64,000 nt of DNA from Pontivivens nitratireducens. GTDB lineage: Bacteria > Pseudomonadota > Alphaproteobacteria > Rhodobacterales > Rhodobacteraceae. Location: positions 62,001 to 126,000 of the forward strand of contig NZ_JACJUQ010000002.1 of NCBI RefSeq assembly GCF_014235845.1. The letters run 5' to 3'. This document shows positions 54,897 through 61,395 of this stretch, in pieces. Numbering within the stretch: position 1 is the stretch's first letter; each line of letters begins with the position of its first letter. Made by a program: the position numbers and the translations under genes. Below the pieces are notes generated by a model. That model was not told the DNA's origin. It saw nothing but the letters and a program-made list of their open reading frames with translations, and did not search any database.

Positions 54897-55919
54897 ATGA
54901 TGCTGACACGACGACATATGATGCTGTCTTCTATCGGATTTGCCGTTGCCCCACCCTCCGGTGTCTTCGCGGCAGGCCAAGACGGGGGGGCCCAGTCAAT
55001 CGGAGGCCAGTCAATCGGAGGCCAGTCAATAGGAGGCCAGTCAATCGGAGGTTTGGCCTTCGGTTCCAGCTGGCGGATTACGGCGGCTTCGGGCGATCTG
55101 CTGGGCGTTCACCGCGTGGTGCAGGGTGTAATTGCCGATATCGACATGCAGATGTCCCCCTATATAGCCCAGTCGGATATCTCGAAATTCAATGCCGCCC
55201 GCACGACGGAATGGCAGCAGATGCCCCATGCGCTTTGCACGGTTGCCGGGGAGGCGCTGGAGGTTGCCGGGATGACCGGCGGGCATTTTGACCCGACCGT
55301 CGGCCCGCTCGTGTCCCGGCTGGGCTTCGGCCCGATTACCGGTGGCGCAGGCAGCTATACCGGGATCGAGGTCGCGGCAGACCGGCTTCGAAAATCATCG
55401 GTCGATCTGACCCTCGATCTGTGTGGGATAGCCAAGGGGTTTGCGCTGGACCGCATCGTCGAGGCGATGAGGGCGCGTGGCATGCGCAACGCCTTGGTGG
55501 ACGTCGGCGGGGAGGTCAGGACCCTGGGCCAAAACCCCGAAGGCAGGCCCTGGACCGTTGCCATAGCCGATCCGACCTCCACTGCACTGCTGCGCGCCTG
55601 GACAATTGTCGCGCCGGGACCGCTGGCGCTTGCCACCTCCGGTCACGCGGCCAACGGCGTGACGGGCCGGGTCAGTGCCAGCCATATCATCGACCCGCAA
55701 ACGGGTGCGCCGGCATCGCCCATGCTGCGTTCGGTTTCCGTTTTGGCGCCGACGGCCATGCGGGCGGATGTGCTTGCCACCGCCCTTTGCGCCGCTGGCC
55801 CGGTGGACGGTGTCGAAATGGCGCGACGGCTGGATATTCCTGCCCTCTTTATCATCGGGTCAACGGCACAGCCGGTCGAGGTCATGACGGCTGGTTTTCG
55901 CGACCATGTGGTCAGTTAG
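54897..55919 (+). CDS. apbE: FAD:protein FMN transferase ApbE
   Basis: 340 residues. Signal region (MMLSSIGFAVAPPSGVFA, with a twin-arginine TRRH before it), then four tandem QSIGG repeats (about residues 33-52), then the ApbE domain: GGHFDPTVGPLV near 130, DLCGIAKGFALDRI near 180, DVGGEVRTLGQNP and HIIDPQTGAP near 265. ApbE moves FMN from FAD onto the Thr of NqrC (and normally NqrB). ATG 54897 has GGAG at a proper distance, although GTG 54891 would overlap the nqrF stop. Confidence 0.93.
   Translation: MMLTRRHMMLSSIGFAVAPPSGVFAAGQDGGAQSIGGQSIGGQSIGGQSIGGLAFGSSWRITAASGDLLGVHRVVQGVIADIDMQMSPYIAQSDISKFNAARTTEWQQMPHALCTVAGEALEVAGMTGGHFDPTVGPLVSRLGFGPITGGAGSYTGIEVAADRLRKSSVDLTLDLCGIAKGFALDRIVEAMRARGMRNALVDVGGEVRTLGQNPEGRPWTVAIADPTSTALLRAWTIVAPGPLALATSGHAANGVTGRVSASHIIDPQTGAPASPMLRSVSVLAPTAMRADVLATALCAAGPVDGVEMARRLDIPALFIIGSTAQPVEVMTAGFRDHVVS
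54993..55052 (+). repeat. four tandem 15-bp in-frame repeats in apbE
   Basis: Units of CAGTCAATCGGAGGC at 54993, 55008, 55023 and 55038; the third has one change (C to A) and the last ends in T. Each encodes QSIGG just after the signal peptide. A run of seven G precedes at 54984-54990. Slippage could change the number of units without a frameshift. Confidence 0.93.
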
Positions 55920-55929
55920 GAGAGCTGCG

Positions 55930-56097
55930 ATGTACACCTTTATCCTCGCCCTTGCTGTTCTGCTATTGGCCGTCTCTGGCCTTGCCATCGGTGTCCTTTT
56001 CGGGCGCGCGCCGATCAAGGGCAGTTGCGGGGGGCTGGCCTGCCATCCGGGAATCGACTGCAAGTCCTGTCGCCTCAGGAATGAGGGCAAGACATGA
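55930..56097 (+). CDS. nqrM: Na+-NQR maturation protein NqrM
   Basis: 55 residues: one membrane helix (FILALAVLLLAVSGLAIGVLFG) and a Cys-rich tail (GRAPIKGSCGGLACHPGIDCKSC) with four cysteines. This is the NqrM (DUF539) layout, needed to install the Fe-S site between NqrD and NqrE. ATG 55930 is 10 bp after the apbE stop. Its presence supports the Nqr rather than Rnf assignment. Confidence 0.92.
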   Translation: MYTFILALAVLLLAVSGLAIGVLFGRAPIKGSCGGLACHPGIDCKSCRLRNEGKT

Positions 56098-56492
56098 AGA
56101 ACGTTGCCCTTGTCGCGGATTACATGACGCGCGATCTGATCACCCTGTCCCCCGACACCGAGATTAATAAAGCCATGCACACGCTTTTGCGGCATCGCAT
56201 CTCGGGCGCGCCCGTGGTCGATGCCGAGGGTTCGCTTGTGGGTGTTCTGTCGAAAAAGGACTGTCTGCGTGCCGCCATCGAGGCCAGCTATTATCGTGAC
56301 TGGGGCGCGACGGTCGCCCGGCATATGACAAGGGACGTCGCCACGATGGAGGCCGGAGAGGACATTCTGACGGCGGCCGAGAGGTTCGTGAATGGCTCTC
56401 TACGACGGTTTCCCGTGCTGGAGGATGGACGCCTGGTCGGCCAGATCAGCCGCGCCGATGTCTTGCGAGCGATGGCGGATAGTTGGAAGTGA
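56094..56492 (+). CDS. CBS domain pair protein
   Basis: 132 residues made of two CBS motifs: VADYMTRDLITLSPDTEINKAMHTL with GAPVVDAEGSLVGVLSKKDCL, then VARHMTRDVATMEAGEDILTAAERF with RRFPVLEDGRLVGQISRADVL. It likely binds an adenosine nucleotide as an energy sensor. The start overlaps the nqrM stop (ATGA), so it belongs to the nqr operon, which is unusual. Confidence 0.9.
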   Translation: MKNVALVADYMTRDLITLSPDTEINKAMHTLLRHRISGAPVVDAEGSLVGVLSKKDCLRAAIEASYYRDWGATVARHMTRDVATMEAGEDILTAAERFVNGSLRRFPVLEDGRLVGQISRADVLRAMADSWK

Positions 56493-56638
56493 CCCCGCGC
56501 GACCGCGCTTTCCTTCGCAACATGCCGGAGCATTCCGCAATTCATGGCTGCTTTTCACGCGAATAGCGACGCCCCCGAACAGGTGCCGCCCGGCCCAGAC
56601 AGGACGGGCGGCCATGTGTGCCGTCGAGCGGGGACGGG

Positions 56639-57493
56639 TCAGTGCGCGAGAAAGACCGCTTGTTCCGTTTGCTCGATCATCGTTCGCGTCGTGCCCCCGA
56701 AAACAGCCTGCCGGGCGCGGGAATGGCTGTAGGCGCCCATGACGACCAGATCGGCGCCGATCTCCTTGGACCGGTCCAGAATGGAGCGTCCGATATCGCG
56801 GCCGCCGCTGGGATATTGCTGGATCGTGACCTTGCAGCCATGGCCGCTCAGCCATTTGGCCAGATCCACGCCGGGATCCTCGCCCGCGCGATATGTCCTC
56901 ATGACCGGATCCACCATGCCGATTGTGACCTCCTCGGCCTGTCGCAGGATGGGCAGGGCCTGATGCACCGCGCGCGCGGCGTGCAATTCGGGATTCCACG
57001 CGACAAAGACCCGCTTGGATTGCGCCAGCACCTGTGTGTCGGGCGCGTTCAATATCATCCCGACAGGTGATCGAAACAGGATGCCATGGGTGATTTGCGC
57101 AAACAGGAAATCGGTCTCGCGCAGATCTTCGCTGACCAGCGCGATATCGCAGAGCATGGCGTGCGGGGCAATAATGTCGGAAACCTGCGAGGCGTCAGCG
57201 GAAATAACCGAGATTCCGCCATCAATATCATGCTGCTGTAGGAGCGTTTCGATCTCGTCCTGCTTGGCTTTCAGCGCGGTTTTGGTTTCGGACAGGGCAT
57301 CCTGCCATTCCGGCGGGGTGACGGTGGTGCCGTATGGCGGAGCACCGATTTCGTAATAGGGGAAATGCGGCACCACACCGACAAGGAGAATGTCCACCCT
57401 TGCCGGAATGGCACGAATTGTTTCGAGCTTTCGCGCAAGGTCATCCAGGGGGGCGTCCTTGCCCACGGCGATGAGGATCGTGCTGTTTTTCAT
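56639..57493 (-). CDS. universal stress protein with two UspA domains
   Basis: 284 residues, two tandem Usp units. The second carries VFVAWNPELHAARAVHQALPIL near 157 and the nucleotide-binding end GADLVVMGAYSHSRARQAVFGGTTRTMI near 250, the ATP-type G-x2-G-x9-G(S/T) pattern in variant form. The first unit is more diverged. An FNR-type box lies 54 bp upstream. It ends convergently with the CBS gene; the 146 bp between holds an inverted repeat, GCCGCCCG...CGGGCGGC (56585-56612). Confidence 0.9.
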   Translation of the reverse strand: MKNSTILIAVGKDAPLDDLARKLETIRAIPARVDILLVGVVPHFPYYEIGAPPYGTTVTPPEWQDALSETKTALKAKQDEIETLLQQHDIDGGISVISADASQVSDIIAPHAMLCDIALVSEDLRETDFLFAQITHGILFRSPVGMILNAPDTQVLAQSKRVFVAWNPELHAARAVHQALPILRQAEEVTIGMVDPVMRTYRAGEDPGVDLAKWLSGHGCKVTIQQYPSGGRDIGRSILDRSKEIGADLVVMGAYSHSRARQAVFGGTTRTMIEQTEQAVFLAH

Positions 57494-57547
57494 GGAGAAT
57501 TCCCTCTGACGTTCCCCGCCATTCTAGATCACGGATCGAAGCGTCGT

Positions 57548-57561
57548 TTGACGTTTGTCAA
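57548..57561. promoter_or_regulatory. FNR/FixK-type box upstream of the usp gene
   Basis: TTGAC-GTTT-GTCAA, 54 bp before the minus-strand start at 57493; almost perfectly palindromic. Confidence 0.68.
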
Positions 57562-57590
57562 TTGCTGGCCGCTATTGGCGTGCTCTGCGC

Positions 57591-58019
57591 TTAAACCGGC
57601 TCAGACTTGGTGGATTTTGTTACGCGCTTTGCAGTCTCAACGCTTTCCTCCAAGGCTTCGACTTCATTTACGGTGGCGGATGCGGCGCAGGCCGTCAGCA
57701 TCGTCATGTAGTCTTTCGCGTCCTCGGCCAAGCGTTCCATCGAATGGGATTGCCATCCTGTCAGAATGCCCATCGCCGCCGTCGGATTTCCCATCGCGTC
57801 GTCAACCAGTTGTTTGCTGACATCAAGCGCGGTTTGCGTGCCTTCGTGACGCCGCTTGAACCAGGCGGAGGAGAAAGCCTCGAATTCCTTCAGAAAAGTA
57901 TCCTGCGCCTGCCAGAAGTGGGTGCTCTGAAGACCGAACGCCGGCAGAGCCGCAAATGCGGATGGGGTCGACTTCGCCATGTCCTGCATGTTCGCGAATG
58001 TCTTGCTGAGATTTGTCAT
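57591..58019 (-). CDS. phasin-family protein
   Basis: 142 residues, helical, alanine-rich. The centre (FLKEFEAFSSAWFKRRHEGTQTALDVSKQLVDDA, broken here by family-typical spacing) and PTAAMGILTGWQSHSMERLAEDAKDYM match small phasins coating polyhydroxyalkanoate granules. AGGAGA before ATG 58019 supports the start. Together with the MaoC domain of the Pta fusion nearby it suggests a link to PHA metabolism. Confidence 0.85.
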   Translation of the reverse strand: MTNLSKTFANMQDMAKSTPSAFAALPAFGLQSTHFWQAQDTFLKEFEAFSSAWFKRRHEGTQTALDVSKQLVDDAMGNPTAAMGILTGWQSHSMERLAEDAKDYMTMLTACAASATVNEVEALEESVETAKRVTKSTKSEPV

Positions 58020-58038
58020 TCCGGTCTCCTGCTTTCTG

Positions 58039-58080
58039 GTGTGACTGGATTTGTGTGACTGGCCTTGTGTGACTGGGCGG
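58039..58080 (+). repeat. three tandem 14-bp repeats upstream of the phasin gene
   Basis: Units starting GTGTGACTGG at 58039, 58053 and 58067, each followed by four variable bases. They lie in the phasin 5' leader, between its ribosome site and the FNR-type box. Confidence 0.85.
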
Positions 58081-58155
58081 CGATGGCGCGGGTTCTGGTT
58101 TTGCAGAGGTCCCGGTCTCGCTGCCTTCCATAAAGCAGATTCGCAGACTCGCGGA

Positions 58156-58169
58156 TTGACAAACATCAA
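58156..58169. promoter_or_regulatory. FNR/FixK-type box upstream of the phasin gene
   Basis: TTGAC-AAAC-ATCAA, 136 bp upstream of the phasin start at 58019 and 32 bp downstream of the ackA stop. Confidence 0.65.
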
Positions 58170-58201
58170 TTCCCGCCGGGTGACAGAGTCAGCTTTTGTC
58201 C

Positions 58202-59386
58202 TCAAGGTTCCATCAGGGTCCGGCAGGCGGCGGCAATCACAGCCTCTTCGTCGGTGGGCAGCACCAGAACATCAATGGCGGAGTCCGCCGAACTGATCCG
58301 AGTTTCATTGGCGTCGTTCGCGGCTTCATCCACCCCGATCCCCAGCCATTGCAACCGGTCGCAGATCGCCCGCCGGACATGTGCGGAGTTTTCGCCAATT
58401 CCCGCAGTGAACACGAGGGCATCCAGACCCCCGATCGCGGGCACAAGGCCTGCCAGTGTGCTGGCCGCGCGATAGACGTAGAGGTCGATGGCATCGCGGG
58501 CGGATTGCGCGTCGCTGTCCTCCAGCACCCTCATGTCGTTGCTGATCCCGGACACGCCGAGCAGACCGGATTGTTGGTAGAGAAGCGCCTCGATCTGCGT
58601 CGCGTCCATGCCCTTGGACTGCAACAGGTACAGCACCACGCCGGGGTCCAGCGCACCGCAACGGCGCCCCATCATAAGGCCGTCCAGCGCGGTGAAGCCC
58701 ATGCTTGTCGCGACGCTTCTGCGATTTTGCATCGCGCACATGCTTGCCCCGTTGCCCAGATGGGCGACGATGACCCGGCCTTCGGCCTTCGCGCCGATAT
58801 TGTCGGGCAGCACACCGGCGATGTAATCATAGGACAGGCCGTGGAACCCGTATCTGATGACGCCTTCGTCACTCAGCGCGCGGGGCAGGGCGAACACGGT
58901 GGCCAGCGGGTCCTGCGTGCGGTGAAACCCGGTGTCGAAACAGGCGATCTGGGGAAGGTCCGGCAGCCATTTCGCCACGGCCCGGATTGCTGCAAGGTTG
59001 TGGGGCTGGTGCAGGGGGGCCAGCGGCACAAGCTCATCCAGCTGCCTGAGGACATTATCGTCAAGGCGCACGGGCTGGCTGAAATTACGCCCGCCATGCA
59101 CGACCCGATGCCCGACCATCGTGAGGGATCGGTCGCCAAGATGCCGCTCAAGCCAGTTCAGCAGCAGTGCAATCAGGTCCTCGTGGCTGGATGCCGGGCT
59201 GAGCTTCGCAAGTTGTGTCGAGGTCAGGGCGATGCCTGCTTCATCTTTCGCAGAAAAGACGGGCGCGCCGCCGATGCCCGAGATCTTGCCGGAAATGCGG
59301 GGGCGCGCGTCTGGCTGTTCCGCTTCGAAAATCGCGAATTTCAGGCTCGATGACCCGGCGTTCAATGTCAGGATATCGCCGGTCAT
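58202..59386 (-). CDS. ackA: acetate kinase
   Basis: 394 residues, the standard length. LNAGSSSLKFAIFEAE at the N-terminus, VGHRVVHGG near 90, FDTGFHRT near 150, HLGNGASMCA near 200 and FTAGIGENSAHVR near 315 match acetate kinase. It makes ATP from acetyl phosphate. The start overlaps the stop of the MaoC-Pta gene (59383-59386), so the two steps are made together. Confidence 0.95.
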   Translation of the reverse strand: MTGDILTLNAGSSSLKFAIFEAEQPDARPRISGKISGIGGAPVFSAKDEAGIALTSTQLAKLSPASSHEDLIALLLNWLERHLGDRSLTMVGHRVVHGGRNFSQPVRLDDNVLRQLDELVPLAPLHQPHNLAAIRAVAKWLPDLPQIACFDTGFHRTQDPLATVFALPRALSDEGVIRYGFHGLSYDYIAGVLPDNIGAKAEGRVIVAHLGNGASMCAMQNRRSVATSMGFTALDGLMMGRRCGALDPGVVLYLLQSKGMDATQIEALLYQQSGLLGVSGISNDMRVLEDSDAQSARDAIDLYVYRAASTLAGLVPAIGGLDALVFTAGIGENSAHVRRAICDRLQWLGIGVDEAANDANETRISSADSAIDVLVLPTDEEAVIAAACRTLMEP

Positions 59387-60780
59387 AGCGAGATGTCCGC
59401 CGCGCGACGGTGAACGAAAAGCTGCGCCATCGCGGCGGAGGCCAGCCGCGACATCACGCCATCAGACCGGCTGGTCAGCACGATCGGAATCCGCGCGCCC
59501 AGAACCAGGCCCGCCGCATCCGCCCCGGCCAGATAGATCAGTTGCTTCGCGATCATGTTGCCAGCCTCAAGGTCCGGCACGATCAGGATGTCGGCATCGC
59601 CCCCCACGTCAGAAACGATGCCTTTGGTCTGTGCCGCTGATCTAGAGATGGCATTGTCGAAGGCAAGCGGGCCGTCCAGCACCCCGCCTGTGATTTGCCC
59701 GCGAGCGGCCATCTTGCACAATGCGGCGGCGTCGACGGTTGACGGAATGCTGGGCGTGACGGTCTCAACCGCTGACAGGACCGCAACCTTCGGACAGGCA
59801 ACCCCCAGCGCCTGACCCAGTTCGATGGCGTTCTGGACAATGTCGCGTTTTGCCGCCAGGTCGGGAAAGATATTGATCGCGGCATCGCTGATCATCAGCG
59901 GCTTGGGGTAATTCGGCACATCCAGCGTAAAGACATGGGTGATGCGCCGTTCGGTACGCAGGCCGGTTTTGCGGTCAACCACAGGCGCGAGCAGCTCATC
60001 CGTGTGTATCTTGCCCTTCATCAGCATGCCCACCTCGCCAGCGCGTGCGAGGGCGACGGCCTTTTCGGCGGCGGCGTGGCTGTGGGGAACATCGACGATC
60101 CTGATGTCGGTCAGCGGGCGTCCGATTTCCTGCGCAATCGCCTCGATTTTGGAGCGGGGGCCGATGAGAACCGGGATGATTATGCCTTGCGACGCTGCCT
60201 CAAGCGCGCCTTGCAGTGACAGCGGATCGCAGGGATGGACCACGGCCGTGGGCACGGCGGGAAGCGAGGCCGTCGCATGGATCAGATCCTGGAACCGGGC
60301 GGCGCGCTCGTGCAGGTGAACCTCCGGCAGAACAACCCGCGGGCGGCGGACCTTTTGCGTCGGGGCGATGACCACGGCCTCCCCCTCGATCACGGTTTCG
60401 CCGCTTTGGTTCAGGCACAGACAGTCGAGCGTGACGTGGTGATGCTCGCTCGCCTTGTCCTTGACGGTGACCCGGACCGTGACCGTGTCGCCCAGTCCGA
60501 CCGGGCGCAGGAAGCTGAGGTTCTGATTGAGATAGACCGTGCCGGGGCCGGGCAGTTCCGTACCCAGCACCGCCGAAACCAGTGCGCCGCCCCACATGCC
60601 ATGTGCGATAACCTTGTGAAAAATGTCGGATTTGGCGAAGGCCTCATCGACATGGGAGGGGTTCACATCGCCGGACATGACGGCGAACAGCTCGATATCC
60701 TGTGTGGTCAGCTTGCGCGTCAGTTCCGCGCTGTCACCGATCCGAAGCTCATCGAAGGTCTTGTTTTCTATGAATTGCAT
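59383..60780 (-). CDS. fusion of MaoC-type enoyl-CoA hydratase and phosphate acetyl/butyryltransferase
   Basis: 465 residues. Residues about 10-145 form a MaoC/R-hydratase domain with the catalytic Asp and His in SGDVNPSHVDEAFA and HGMWGGALVSAVLGTELPG. Residues about 165-460 form a Pta/Ptb domain (VLIGPRSKIEAIAQEIGRPL, MLMKGKIHTDELL, LDGPLAFDNAISR, DILIVPDLEAGNMIAKQL). It converts acetyl-CoA to acetyl phosphate for AckA; the hydratase half could handle 3-hydroxybutyryl/crotonyl-CoA. First gene of the two-gene operon. Confidence 0.93.
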   Translation of the reverse strand: MQFIENKTFDELRIGDSAELTRKLTTQDIELFAVMSGDVNPSHVDEAFAKSDIFHKVIAHGMWGGALVSAVLGTELPGPGTVYLNQNLSFLRPVGLGDTVTVRVTVKDKASEHHHVTLDCLCLNQSGETVIEGEAVVIAPTQKVRRPRVVLPEVHLHERAARFQDLIHATASLPAVPTAVVHPCDPLSLQGALEAASQGIIIPVLIGPRSKIEAIAQEIGRPLTDIRIVDVPHSHAAAEKAVALARAGEVGMLMKGKIHTDELLAPVVDRKTGLRTERRITHVFTLDVPNYPKPLMISDAAINIFPDLAAKRDIVQNAIELGQALGVACPKVAVLSAVETVTPSIPSTVDAAALCKMAARGQITGGVLDGPLAFDNAISRSAAQTKGIVSDVGGDADILIVPDLEAGNMIAKQLIYLAGADAAGLVLGARIPIVLTSRSDGVMSRLASAAMAQLFVHRRAADISL

Positions 60781-61112
60781 GCGGGGTGCTCAATTTTTTG
60801 CAGAAGGCTTCAGGATGCGGGGCCGCCGGATCGGACAATGAGTTATTGGACATTACCTCTCGGACAATGACTTGTTGTCGATCACATAGGCCATATTGGC
60901 TATTGAGGAATGGGGTATCGCGGATTTCACCTGTCCTGATCGCCATATTCATCGCGTCGATCACCAACTGTGCCTTCTGTTCATTCCCCATAGCAGACGA
61001 AGCTCGGCAGATTCTGGACCGATAGCGTTAGTCACGTTTTAGTCACGTTGCCCAACAAGAGAAATTTTCGACCAACTATAAGGTAAAATTTCTCAGCTAA
61101 ATCATGAAGTTA
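60781..61112. other. intergenic region with an IS relic and a short direct repeat
   Basis: 332 bp without an intact gene. It contains the transposase relic (60872-60991) and two copies of TCGGACAATGA (near 60833 and 60862). No clear FNR-type box or promoter for the Pta fusion was recognised. Confidence 0.5.
60872..60991 (-). pseudogene. relic of an IS3-family transposase (OrfB)
   Basis: About 40 codons read KAQLVIDAMNMAI and, some 15 residues later, NSQYG. IS3-family OrfB proteins have a (A/E)LVVDALNMAI helix about the same distance before HSD(R/Q)GSQY. The catalytic Asp of that motif is lost and both flanks are missing, so this is a dead fragment. Assignment rests on recall of the family pattern. 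Confidence 0.4.
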
Positions 61113-61188
61113 TGGTGCCCCCACACGGACTCGAACCGCGGACCTACTGATTACAAATCAGTTGCTCTACCAGCTGAGCTATAGGGGC
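61113..61188 (-). tRNA. tRNA-Thr (TGT)
   Basis: On the minus strand: acceptor GCCCCTA paired with TGGGGGC, D-arm GCTC-AGCTGGTA-GAGC, anticodon arm CTGAT-TTGTAA-TCAG with anticodon TGT, T-arm CGCGG-TTCGAGT-CCGTG, discriminator A and encoded CCA. Confidence 0.96.
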
Positions 61189-61395
61189 TTTCAATGGGGG
61201 CGGTGTTTGCCGCCCATTGGAACACCGGCTCATCAATGCCGGTGCGCGAGACGTCGTTTAAATGCGCCGGGGCGCATTGTCCATAGCTCTCACGCAGGAA
61301 TTGGCCGTGTTCGCCGCGCTTGCGGAGGGATCACTGGTAACCTTGGACCAGCCACAACCCATGCAGGGTAGCCGTCACGCAAATCCGCCCGGACC
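61189..61395. other. spacer upstream of tRNA-Thr
   Basis: Holds an inverted repeat, CAATGGGGGCGG and CCGCCCATTG (about 61194-61220), directly before the tRNA 5' end. No gene recognised. Confidence 0.4.
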
